Shown in pieces: positions 52,334-63,140 of a stretch of 64,000 nt of DNA; within the stretch, counting starts at the first letter, position 1; each line of letters begins with the position of its first letter. The notes beneath the pieces were generated by a model. It saw only the letters and a list, made by a program, of their open reading frames with translations. It made no database searches and was not told the origin of the DNA. Source of the DNA: Amyloporia xantha (taxonomy: Eukaryota > Basidiomycota > Agaricomycetes > Polyporales > Adustoporiaceae); assembly GCA_036971615.1 (NCBI GenBank), contig JAYKKR010000001.1, forward strand, positions 4,402,001 to 4,466,000, in the 5' to 3' direction. Both the position numbers and the translations under genes were made by a program.

Positions 52334-54001
52334 GGAAGATAAGATGAGGATGTATTAGCATGAATGTATCTACTGGCAATAAATGTATAAGTTAATGACC
52401 GCATTCCACTTTTCTGCGAATGCTTGTATCGCGTTCGTGACATCCACTAGACACGGCTCGCTGTTGTGTGCGTTGAATATATTGCAGGCCAGTCATCGCT
52501 GGAAGGTGTGTGTAACGGGCAGTACGCATACTACGCAACAGCACCCACCGGTCTTTGTCTTCATTTATTGTCCGTGAGGGCAGCGCCATACGGAGACAGT
52601 ATGTACGGTGATAGCTACGGGTGTATGTAATATAGTCAGAGCAAAAACATTAAGCATATGTCGGGTTGCCCCTTCAAAATGCCCGAGAGACGAGTGTGGC
52701 GCTGTAAACGAGGATTGAGAGACGAAGTGAATAAACAGGAATATACAAGTTGGTATTGTATAGTAACGACGCATGAGCGGCCTGACCCTGGCCATCGAAG
52801 GCAAGGGGCAGGGCTCGGAGTGCCTGGCAACTCCTGACCTTCGATTCTTAGCTAGCGGGAAGCCGGCCAGTGGAGGACCACTGGCCGTCGAAACTCCCCC
52901 CACCCCTGGGCACCCACCGGTTCGATAAGACATACCACATAGTGAGTGGCTCTGGGAATAATGATGTCCACACTGTATGATGCTGCACGAAAGAGGCAGC
53001 AGGTATGGTTATGCGGAAGAAGTAGTTGCGCACGATGCAGGTTTCCATGCAAGGGGGACAAGACATCTTCTAGACGGGACCGCACGATGATAATCATGAG
53101 ATATCCCTCGAAAATAGCCACGCAATGTGGGAACGAAACCCACGCCCGAATAGTATGCCCCAGTGATTGCCTTGACCATTTGATTGCCAGTTTTATGCCC
53201 GCGGGGAGTGGAAAGGTCGACGTACGCCGTCGTCCGGCGGCGTACCTCAGCGGCAGCCACAGGCCCACAGACCAAAGGCGGTAGGCGCTCACATCTCATC
53301 GGCAACCGCTGAAAGTTGCCGGCGGTCGGTGACGGTCAGCGATGGTCGGTGGAAGCCAGTGGATGTCGGTGAATGTCGATGGATGCCGTATGCAGACGGT
53401 GGAAGTCAACAAACTTCGGTAGTGGGTCTGCTGCCCAAATTCAAGTCCATGAGTATAGCCGTCCAGTCGTTCAGTCAATGCAGTCTTACAAGCATCTTTA
53501 TGAAATGTAAATGCGATACCAGTAATCATAACTGGATTTTCTCCTGTATACCGCGCTGGGATTGTAAATATTGAGGATTGCCAGGTGGTGGTTATTATTT
53601 GGTCGATTATCTCTTCACCTAAGACTTTCAGGTGGTCAATTCAACTGTAGGACTCAAGCATAGGCTCAAGGACTACACAATGAACCCAGCGAGGCTTCGT
53701 CCGCTAGAGGTCAGCATCAACTTGAAGGCATATTGATATTAAATTACCGCTGACAGTACTCTTACTGAATACAGGACCGTTCCCAGTCGACCAGGACGTG
53801 TCATGAGGGTGACTCGCAACGGCCATTCGATATTGTTCCCTGGACCTGAGTTTTCTTCTATCAGGGCCTCTGGCACGAGCGACGAAACCTATCGCCGCAG
53901 CTCGCCGCATAATCACAGTCCCTCGCTCGGTAGGTCAGCTGGAGAGTGAAAGGGGGTTCACGTCGCGTGTGCAGAGACTGCGAATTCGAAGCCGTCAATG
54001 A
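52334..54001. other. Intergenic with hairpins and a degenerate repeat
   Basis: Contains a perfect 10-base-stem hairpin at 52864-52887 (CGGCCAGTGG, loop AGGA). A 7-base-stem hairpin lies at 53300-53321. A degenerate tract of GGTCGGTGA/GGATGTCGGTG units follows at about 53322-53405. No gene supported. Confidence 0.5.
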
Positions 54002-54427
54002 TCACTTGACTGGGGAGGATGCTTCGATGTGTATGAAGCTTGGGACTGACCGTACAAACACGTCATGGATGATAGCGTGTTTCATGCGAGCGCAACGACT
54101 TGCCATCGGTATGCGCTTCGAGACTCGTGAAATGAATGATGGCCTGAATGAATATAGACATTTTGCAATAGGCTCGTATGACATGGGTCGAGTTCTGGCC
54201 GCAGCAGGCTTGATGCCAGTGGACAGATTTCTCAGCTTCTCATGTCTATCTGAGGTTTGGAATGCGTCCGACAACGAATGGGGAGATTCTGATGAGCCCG
54301 AGGCAACAAAAGGATGGACGAAAAGGATGGCGAGGATCGAAATGCAGCAGGCCACGATAGCGATAGAGAGTCCGGAGTTGTCAGGAGGTGAAGCAGACTG
54401 CGACCGCTCGCTCTGCGCTGCTGCCAT
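54002..54427 (-). CDS. Possible small single-pass membrane protein
   Basis: An ATG at 54427 (minus) opens 141 codons, MAAAQSERSQSASPPDNSG, then a strong hydrophobic helix LSIAIVACCISILAILFV, then a basic C-terminal part. It would be divergent from Atg4, with 215 bases between starts. A longer frame exists on the opposite strand (53946-54515), so one of the two is a shadow. The hydrophobic helix favours the minus strand. No family recognised. Confidence 0.35.
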   Translation of the reverse strand: MAAAQSERSQSASPPDNSGLSIAIVACCISILAILFVHPFVASGSSESPHSLSDAFQTSDRHEKLRNLSTGIKPAAARTRPMSYEPIAKCLYSFRPSFISRVSKRIPMASRCARMKHAIIHDVFVRSVPSFIHIEASSPVK

Positions 54428-54642
54428 TATGTACACAAGACAGCCAGGAGGGCATCCAGGAGGCCACAGCAACGGTATTGAAATGAGAATAGAACAAAGA
54501 CCGATGAGGGGATGAGAAAGAAATCGGAAGGCAGGGCCGCCGCGCGCGCTGCCACTTGTGTCCGCCTGCGCTGGAATGCAGGCCAAATACATGCAACTTC
54601 CCTCTTCAACGACCACCACCGACGCCGGCGACGACGACGACG

Positions 54643-57600
54643 ATGTCCAGCAAGCTCAATCGCCCTTCCCCCACATCGTCGTCGCCTAGCCAAGCCCACC
54701 ATGCCACCAAGCTTCCCAAATTCCTCCAGAAACAGGGCAGAGACCGCTCCAAGTCCATGGTCGACCCCGCCGCAAGCACGGGCAGCAGCGTCGCCAGCTC
54801 CTCTTCCTCATCGTCAAGTCCGATGCCCGAGACACCGAAGCACCGTAAGGGACTTAAGAAGGGCCTTGGCTTGAAAGACAGAGACGAGAAGCGACGCCAG
54901 TCTCAGGACACCGACAGCCTCGACCGCTCAAACGAGGGCGACGACAACCCCGCCGACGAGCCACCCGTCATCGTCGAGCCCGTGAATATTCCCCGTGCCC
55001 GCACTCGCTCCGAGCGGCCCCTCTCCGAGAACACGTACCCACAGACCACGTTCTACCCGTCCAGCTCCTCTGCATCTCGTCTCACTGATCTCCCCACCCG
55101 CCTCTCGGGCTGGTTCTCGCATACGTTTAGCTCTTCCACGACCGATCTCTCTCTGCCTTCTCTCCTCTCGCAGCAGCACCTCAATTCATCGGCGACCTCG
55201 CCCCGTGGGAAGAGCTCTGCGCTGCTCACCGCCGCACGCAACAGCAAAGGCCACATTGACAAGGCGATGCGCTATCTGCTCGACAGTGATGCGACCCCCG
55301 ATAAATGCACAGACTCCATCTGGCTCCTTGGCGTGGAACATCCGGGCTACGAGCCCCCGCCTCCGCCCACCGCTTCTGCTTCGGCGTTGAATGCGACCTC
55401 GGGCGTCGTACGCCGTGGCTCGGTCGAGTCGCGTCGCTCTCCCTCTTCTCTCCATTCTTCCGCTTCTTCATCGCCTGTGATTGCCAGCGATAACCCTCTG
55501 CTTGATTCTTTATCTCAATCTCAGCCTTCACCCACCTCTCCCAATGCCAAGGATCCATCCAAGAATTGGCCACCGGTCTTCTACGCTGATTTCACATCTC
55601 GCATTTGGCTCACGTATCGCTCCCAGTTTCAGCCTATCCGTGATACCTCTCTCTCTGCGCTGGAGCATGAAATTGGGGAGAATGGTGCGTATGGGACTAG
55701 CCCGCAGTCGAAGAGGTGGAATTGGACGTTGGGTGGCGAAAAAGGTTGGACGAGCGACTCAGGATGGGGCTGTATGTTGAGGACAGGGCAGTCTCTACTT
55801 GCGAATGCTCTGCTCCATCTTCATCTGGGACGAGGTGCGTATGCAGACCGTTTTGTCATGGACATCCTGCTCATTGATTATGATAGATTGGCGCAGACCA
55901 CCATATCCCATTTACACCGCGGATTATGCAACTTATGTCCAGATCATCACATGGTTTCTTGACAACCCGTCTCCTCTCGCCCCTTTCAGTGTACATCGGA
56001 TGGCTCTCATCGGCAAGGAGCTTGGAAAGGATGTCGGGCAATGGTTTGGTCCCAGCACCGCTGCCGGTGCGATCAAGTACGTCTCCACATCCATCTAAAC
56101 CGCTCGCGATAGCTGATGTGTCGACAGGACTCTCGTGCACGCGTTTCCTGAGGCGGGCCTGGGTGTCTCGGTCGCATCTGATGGTGTAGTTTACGAGTCG
56201 GATGTGTACGCCGTCTCAAGGTCCACGATGGGCTCAGGCTCACCGCGAAGAAGCGGTCGTCCGCCTTGGGGCGACCGAGCTGTCCTCGTGCTCATTGGCA
56301 TTCGTTTGGGCCTTGACGGGGTCAACCCCATCTATTATGATACAATCAAGGTAAGTTGTATCATCGACGGACTATGCATTGGCTGAGCTTGCTGCCTCCT
56401 CAATTTCCGCAGGCATTGTATACTTTCCCTCAATCGGTTGGGATCGCTGGCGGCCGCCCTTCTTCATCATACTACTTTGTCGGATCGCAAGCAGACCAAC
56501 TCTTTTATCTCGATCCTCACCATGCTCGACCAGCGATACCCCTGCGCCCACCGCCCCGTACTAGTGACAGCCGCCCCCTTTCAAGTAACGAGCGGGAAGA
56601 GCGTGACCACCAGACGTTCTCCGATATGGCATATTCCTCAGATCGCGAGCGTGAGCGTGATCGCGCTCCTCGCAAATCTTACCACTTCCGTTCACCTACC
56701 TCTCCCTCCTCCGTGCGCTCCGGTGGTAGCTCAGGAGGTTCCACCTTCTCACATCGCTCTCCCCCTGCTCCTTCTCCTTTACAGCAGCAGATTTCCAGCT
56801 CCTCGAACTCAACGTCGCAGTCGTCTTCCTCGCAGTCACATGCACGATGGCAGTCGTCTAGTGCCCTGCCTGATGACTCGGAGACGGACTCGCGAGAAGT
56901 GGGGCTGGGGGCAGACCTCGATCCTCTGCAACGACATTATGTCACAGCATACTCGGCAGCCGAGTTGAAGACTTTCCACTGCGACCGCGTCAGGAAGATG
57001 CCGTTGTCAGGTCTCGATCCTAGTATGCTAATAGGGTTCCTGTGCAAAGATGAGAATGAATGGATAGATTTCCGAAGGCGGATTACTGAGGTCAGTTTTC
57101 TTGTCGTAGATGATACCCTACAGCTTACATCCCGCTCTATTCTTCCAGCTCTTTCGAACACATAAGCAGATATTCTCGATACACGACGAACCACCGAAGT
57201 GGCCTTCTGACTCGGACGACAACATCGGCTTGGAGTCTATCTCAGAACCGGATATTGATATGCCCGAGGACGAGTTCTCCGAGACCCGTTCACGTTCAGC
57301 GTCCCCGGACGCCAGCGTGCAGGGGGCTGGATCCAAGTCGGAGGTGGACACCGAGGAGGATCCCATCGACCCTGTCACTCCCGGCGGGGGCAAGTCATCC
57401 TTTGATATTCCGGAACAGGTCAAGGGAGAGACAAGTCCAGACGAGCCTATTGACTTTGACGATGAGGAGGACGAGGAATGGATGGATCCAGCGCCATATC
57501 CGTCACCCACCCCTCCCGAGGCAGAGTCCCTGCCTGCTGTCGAGTACCCCCAGCCCATCCACGCTCCGCCAATAGCCGAATCGAAGTCGACGAGCTCTAC

Positions 57601-57880
57601 GCTCAGCACCGAGACTACGGAAAGTAGCAAGAAGAGAAGAAAGTCCAAGAAGTCGGGTTCGAAGGGCAAGGCGTCGCCGCCTCCACCCCAGCAGGCCCCT
57701 TTGCAGTATCCATTCCCAGCGACGAGTTCCGGTGAAGACGTCTCGCAGGAGGATGCGGGCAAAAGTAACGGCAGCAAACGTATCCCGCAGATGCGCACTG
57801 CGAAAGCGAGGGACGGTGGACGAACACAAAGTGGCGGCGTGCGGGGAGTACCTGCTGATGATATAGATGATGACTTCTAG
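54643..57880 (+). CDS. ATG4: Autophagy cysteine protease Atg4
   Basis: Processes Atg8 before lipidation and releases it from membranes. It starts [20 protein letters not shown] at 54643. A long disordered Ser/Pro-rich N-terminus precedes the peptidase C54 core, which begins [20 protein letters not shown]. The catalytic Cys is in [20 protein letters not shown]. The end of the core carries the catalytic Asp-His pair in [14 protein letters not shown]. Between them are [27 protein letters not shown] and [16 protein letters not shown] Ser/Arg insertion follows, then [20 protein letters not shown] and a long acidic and Lys-rich tail. About 980 residues, twice yeast Atg4. The surplus is mostly low-complexity sequence at both ends and after the DPH motif. 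Confidence 0.95.
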
Positions 57881-58360
57881 TCACTGTCGTTTCTGCATCT
57901 CCGGAGCAGTTGACGTCAATCTCTTATTCCCATGTTGCATAGGGCGTGGTATGATTCTATGTGCTTCTAGGCATGCGGTATGTTATGCTTTTCGTATTCC
58001 CATATTGATTTACATGAATCCGTTGGCGCACCCACGCCGGCGTCATTTAGTATACACCTTATTCATTACCATCCATTCCCCCCTGTATTTTCGGCTGGAC
58101 ATCTGTGCAAACTCATGTGTACGTTGTAGGAAGCTACGGCGGGTGTACAATGCTGTATGCTAAATACACTCAACCGTGATACCCAGGCTGTTGTCGTAAG
58201 AAACGATGAACTCGATGCAGTGTGCGCCGTGCTAGAACCCAGATAAAGATCAACAAAATAGGATTGTCCGGACGAACCTAAGGAAGCGAGATGACCATGC
58301 CTGGAACTTATACATACATAAATTAATGCCAACAGGAATGGAAGTGAGTAATGGTAGAAG
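57881..58360. other. Convergent 3' region
   Basis: Spacer between the ends of Atg4 and the Rab-like gene. Nothing recognised. Confidence 0.5.
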
Positions 58361-59650
58361 TCACGACCCGCAACACGACGCCATGATGCGGTTCTGGTCA
58401 GCATGCGCATGCGTCAAGCGAATGGTTTCGTCTGCGTCCTGCATATGTAACGTCCGCGCCTCCAATGCCTCCTCGTATTCCCACTGCATCACCACGCGAC
58501 GGGCCACATATTCGAAAACGTCAGACACGCCCTGCCCCGTTTTCGCCGACGTGAAGAACAGCTTCGGACGCCTTTCTGGAGGCGCCGGGGGAATGAACGA
58601 GTCCGGCGGGGAAGGCGCCGACAGGGGCGTGATCGATGCGGTAGTCGTGTGATCGTGGAGGAAGAGACTGGCGGGTGATTGTCGGCACACTCGACACAGA
58701 GGAGGCAGATGGCTGGCGGCGAGGGGTGCGGGCGGGCGAGTAGGTTGGCGACGAGGTGATAGAAGCAGCAGTGTGGACAGGGGACGAGAGGGCGGATTCG
58801 AAGGCGTCGAAGAATGAAGAAGAGGGAGTGTGATAAACGGTGTGTGTCGTCGTGACCGTGCCGAGGGTGCCTCCTTGGAACAGCGATCGGCTGCGGGACC
58901 GGGACTTGGACACGCTACGGCGGATATGGCGAGCGACTATGTCGATGGATTTAGTGTGTGAGGTTTCGCCCGGCATGGTTGGTCTAAGCAGAGCTTCGCT
59001 GTCGACGCTGACGCTTGTGTTCTCGGGTATTGTGGCAGGCGCAGCGTCGATCGTTTCGATTAGTGGAGGAGAAGACGGCGGTATGAGGATGTCCATGAAT
59101 TGCAACGCATCCGCTTCAGTTACTCTCGGGTTGGGAAGGCCAGGGCTTTCGAGCATGTCGACCTTGTTGCCGACAACGACGCAACAGAACTCTTCCGCTT
59201 CTTCATCCCGGACTGGCGCGTTGTCTCGGAAATCCGACCACCACCGAGTGAGTGCCTGTAAGGTTTCTGGCTGATTCACGTCGAACATGAGTATAGCGGC
59301 ATCTGCACCACGGAAGAATGCAGACGAAAGGCTAGAGAATCGCTCCTGCCCCGCGGTGTCCTTGTAACGTTTCGTTGGCTTTCAGCATTCTATCACCCAG
59401 GAGACATCAACACACCCATATCTGCAAGTTTACGGTCTCTTCTTGAGAGTGATGATGGGGCAAGGACTTGGTTATGAAGTCTGCGCCAATGGTCGCACGA
59501 TAGCCAGTCGTGAAGCGACCTGAGACGTACTAAGAAAGATCATACAGAGCCCGTCACTGGATGAGGAACACATGCAAAACTGACCTGGTTCCGAATGCTT
59601 GTCTTCCCGACGCCAGAAGACCCGATGACAACGACCTTAACCGTACGCAT
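58361..59650 (-). CDS. Rab7-like small GTPase with a large insertion
   Basis: Exon 1 (59650-59585) gives MRTVKVVVIGSSGVGKTS with the P-loop. Exon 2 has SGRFTTGYRATIGADFITK, a Rab7/Ypt7-like switch I. Exon 3 has DTAGQERFSSLSSAFFRGAD and the guanine-specificity motif VVVGNKVDM at about residue 125. In a normal Rab the SAK motif follows about 30 residues later. Here about 200 residues, Ser/Pro/Arg/Thr-rich, lie between it and FFTSAKTGQGVSDVFEYVA. The C-terminus ends MASCCGS, a double-cysteine prenylation site. The NKVD part and the SAK part are in different frames with no usable intron. One surplus base somewhere in 58580-58690 (GGGGG and GGGG runs there) would reconcile them. Expected role: vacuole or late endosome traffic. 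Confidence 0.85.
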
Positions 59651-60264
59651 TCCCGTCGTCGCTCGGGGCCTTCATGGGGTCGAGTGAGTAGCAGGCATCC
59701 GAAATTGAGAGCAAGGCGATGTTGATGTCGGTCATGACGGTGTCCGAGGTCCCGACGTGTGAGAGATCATTGGCGCCCAGTTGCGAGTCGAATCATACGT
59801 ATCACTGGCAGCTGCGCTACCTGCCCATGATGGCCGTATGCTGTCTCCTCTCAAACAAGGTGCAGAGACAAGCTCGGACAGAGTACATCTACCATGCAAG
59901 GATCGGATTGCAAAGAGACTGAATCATGACCCTCCCGTGAGCTTTCTGCCATGTCTAGGAGAACGGCAAAGGGTTCTCATGCACAAAGCGATCACCGCTA
60001 CTTCGTACTTCGCAGATAACGAGGCTCTGTAATGACCAAAATCCTGATACAACGCAAGATATTATACAAAAGCCATAGATGATTCCGTGAAACAGAAACA
60101 GATAAGGGTATAGATATAAATGAACCACAGCATAGAAAAGAAAAGGCAAAAACCATCAGCCCATACCGACCATGCAGAAAGCTACGGTACAAAAATATGG
60201 TCGTGCACCTTATCAGGTTAGAAATCTCCAACATACCAAGGTCGTAACATCAAATATGCGAATG
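59651..60264. other. Intergenic
   Basis: Gap upstream of the Rab-like gene and downstream of the isomerase gene. Nothing recognised. Confidence 0.5.
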
Positions 60265-61503
60265 CTACAGTTTTGATGGCAGCTTTGCAAGTGATGCAAA
60301 GGTTGGGATCTGCTTCAGTTTTGCAGCCTTCAATGCTTCTTTCATGTCCTGAACCATGACCATTATTTTCATTGACTAGGATACGTGGGGGTCAATAGCA
60401 CTCACAGCAGTCTGAAGCATTACGCTGTTCCATGTCGCAGTGTAATCAAGGTTCTCTTGCACCCTACATATGTTTTCACGTGTGAATGGCACGGTGACAG
60501 CGAAAACGAAGTCTTCCACAACTTACGAATGGTCTCTTGCATGCAACAGTAGATGCTTCGTGCCGAGCACTGCAATTGGTGATTTATTGGCGATCACACT
60601 AGCAGTTTCAAGTGCTGCACGGATGACTTCATCACGACCGCCCGGCACAGTGCGTGAGATTAGCCCCATCTTCTCAGCCTCCATAGCAGAGAAGTTGCGT
60701 GCAGTGTACGCGAGCTCATGCACCATGCTTTGATTTCCGGCAATTTTGGGCAGACGAGCAAGTGTACCAATGTCAGCAGCAAGACCGATGTCCACTTCCT
60801 AAAAGCGAATTGAAGTTGAGCGCAATGAGTATTACATTTACAGAAGACATACAGGCGTATGGTAGACGTACTTTGATGGAGAAAATGGTGTCTGATGCAG
60901 CATACCGGACATCACAAGCACACATGATGTCTATTGACAGCCCGATTGCGACGCCGTGTGCAGCAACAATAACGGGATATGGACATCGTTCAATAGCAGT
61001 AATGCACCGCTGGAAGGAAGTAGCATGGGCGCGCAGTTGGAGAGCACGTCTATCTGGCTGCTTGTCAAACACGTCAAGATCTGCAACAGCACTTACTGCA
61101 TACCGCGAGGAGCGGCGATTAGATAGCTTAAATTGAATAACGGAGGAAAGTCATACAGTCAAGTCCTGCAGAGAAGTACTTGGGAAAGGCTGAAGCTAGC
61201 ACAACAACACGAACAGAAGGCTCCCGCCCGATTTTGTCGAAGGTGTCTCCAAATTCGGACCAATACCTCAATAAGCGGGCGATGGCATATGAGGATATAA
61301 ATGCGAATTGAAAACAGAGGGGTTCACACACTTCTCATTGAATGCATTTACGGGCTTGCTTGGGAGAGTGAGTTTCAATTTAAACCTCTGCGAACAAGCA
61401 GCACGAGCAGGGCATACCGGGCGAGCTCAAGAAGAGCGACATGAGGTGCCGGAGAAGAGACCTTGATGAATGCTCCAGAAAGAAATGCCAGAGATTCGGC
61501 CAT
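60265..61503 (-). CDS. Delta3,5-delta2,4-dienoyl-CoA isomerase-like (crotonase family), peroxisomal
   Basis: Shifts double bonds of unsaturated fatty acyl-CoA so that beta-oxidation can continue. It starts MAESLAFLSGAFIKVSSPAP at 61503. Crotonase features are YFSAGLD as the first oxyanion-hole region, RCPYPVIVAAHGVAIGLSID as the second, and KEVDIGLAADIGTLARLPKI with the ECH1-type acidic residues. Then come ARNFSAMEAEKMGLISRTVP and IANKSPIAVLGTKHLLLHAR. The last residues are LAKLPSKL; Ser-Lys-Leu is a canonical PTS1 import signal, so it acts in peroxisomes. Roughly 290 residues with about six short introns. Confidence 0.92.
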
Positions 61504-61594
61504 TGTGTTGTAGAGGAAATCTGGTATTAGAAACGAGTATAGCTAGCAAGAGATACTAGACCGTGACAGCAGTGAAATACAGACACGATCGACC

Positions 61595-62091
61595 AGGACC
61601 CCGGCGAACCCCCCAGGAGCTTTGATCCCGAAAAAGCCATTTTCGGACCTGGCGAACATGCCCTTTTCGGACCAAAAAAATCAAACCTCGCGCGAAGGAG
61701 GCCAAATTCGGTCCAAAATGGGATCGGACCTACATCAAGTATTCAACCGGTCTCCATAATCTCCATATTGACCCGAGCGACTGCCTAATATGTGCAGGTG
61801 CCGCGGTGTCGCCTAGATAGTAGAGGCGTCTGGTAGCAACATGGTCTGAGTACTCACGCCTGGTTGGAAAATTTTGGGGACTACAGTACCGGACAGGCCC
61901 CAAATCAGGTGGTCCTTTCGGACTTTGGAGATCGGACATAGCGCTGAGAGGTGCGTTTTCGGACCACTTTGGATTGGACTTGTCGGCCCATGGACCCCCA
62001 TTTTCGGACTTTTGGATCAAACATTTTGGGTCTGGGACCCACATTTTCGGACTTTAGGGATCAAAGCTCTGTGGGGGTTCGCCGGGGTCCT
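61595..62091. mobile_element. Non-autonomous hAT-type element (MITE) with 8-base target duplication
   Basis: The 497-base element is flanked by the perfect direct repeat GATCGACC (61587-61594 and 62092-62099). Its ends are inverted repeats, AGGACCCCGGCGAACCCCC identical for 19 bases, then GAGCTTTGATCCC after a short mismatch. Inside, the motif TTTTCGGAC recurs at least five times in one orientation, resembling subterminal transposase-binding repeats. There is no transposase frame. An 8-base duplication is the hAT hallmark. Confidence 0.85.
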
Positions 62092-62275
62092 GATCGACCA
62101 GACGCCAGACGTGGCAGGACCCCGATCGCAATTGAGAGACCGGAATCACCTCTCGAGTTCCCGGGTCCAACTACGTTGCATCCCAAAAAACTCCCCGACG
62201 AGTTCTTCTTGCGTTCAGTCTCTGCAACCAAGTATTCACGACCCCAAGCGTACTTCTCATTCACACTAGACTTCC

Positions 62276-62506
62276 ATGGCTCGACGCTCCGCACCTCCCG
62301 GCTCTGGCCCCGCATACTACTCTGGTGCGCCTCCGCGGCGCGCCCTCGGTGACCCCAACGAGTCTGCCTTCTCTGCCTTCATGCGCGAGGAGGTGTGGGC
62401 GCCCGAAAAACTTCCCGGAAATCTCAGCATCTTGACGGGCGTCGCGGTTTTCTTTGGTGGGATTGCTGCCATGCGGACGTGGGGCGAGATGATGATTCCA
62501 GCATGA
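62276..62506 (+). CDS. Small single-pass membrane protein, probable mitochondrial Tom6-like subunit
   Basis: 76 residues in one exon. The N-terminus is basic and Pro/Ser rich (MARRSAPPGSGPAYYSG). It is followed by DPNESAFSAFMREEVWAPEK and one C-terminal hydrophobic helix NLSILTGVAVFFGGIAAM, ending RTWGEMMIPA. This tail-anchored design and the pattern of helix plus short polar Trp-Gly/Glu end resemble small Tom subunits such as Tom6 of the outer mitochondrial membrane translocase. The resemblance is short and the assignment tentative. Its promoter has been interrupted by the hAT-type element, which ends 184 bases upstream of the ATG. Confidence 0.6.
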   Translation: MARRSAPPGSGPAYYSGAPPRRALGDPNESAFSAFMREEVWAPEKLPGNLSILTGVAVFFGGIAAMRTWGEMMIPA

Positions 62507-63140
62507 GCGGTCGGACATGGACAGGGGCGGAAGTTGAGGTCGAGGAGCGCTTGAAAGAAGTGGACACGACCCGTATTTGGAGGAACGTGGAACAGCCAGG
62601 ACAGTCTGGAGGATAGAGAAGTGTTTGATGCTGGGTGCTAGAGCGGTCCGCATTGACTTCCACCCAGGTAAGTGACTAAATATGCAAACCGGCTTCTTGA
62701 CCCTGTCATTTTTCTGTTTCGTCGATTATCATATAGGAAACATGCTGACATACATGTTTCTTGTGTAGCTTACCATAGGTCGCAGACCAATCGCTGCTCG
62801 AACGGGTACCTACGGTTGTTCTCCCCAATTGCACTCGTGTCTCTCGCCACTTATACTTCTACTCAATATACTCGTCTCGTCTTATTCTCATTCCTCCGCA
62901 AATTCAGAATGTCATGCAGTTTCTGAATTCTCGCCAGTACAACTTGTGTTACGAGTCCCTGTAGTGCTAGGGTTAGGGTTATGTAAATAGATCACCATAC
63001 TATCACCATTTTCTCTTGCCAGCGCTTGTACTTTGTGTATTCCTCACTCTTCGACCATCTGGACACACACGTTGAGTGTGCATACCACTCTCTCTGTAGC
63101 AGAAGGCGGAGGTAGTTCCTTAAGCGGAGTTGGGTAGCAT
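62507..63140. other. Intergenic
   Basis: Spacer with the short interstitial telomere-like repeat TAGGGTTAGGGTTA at 62968-62981. No gene seen. Confidence 0.5.
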
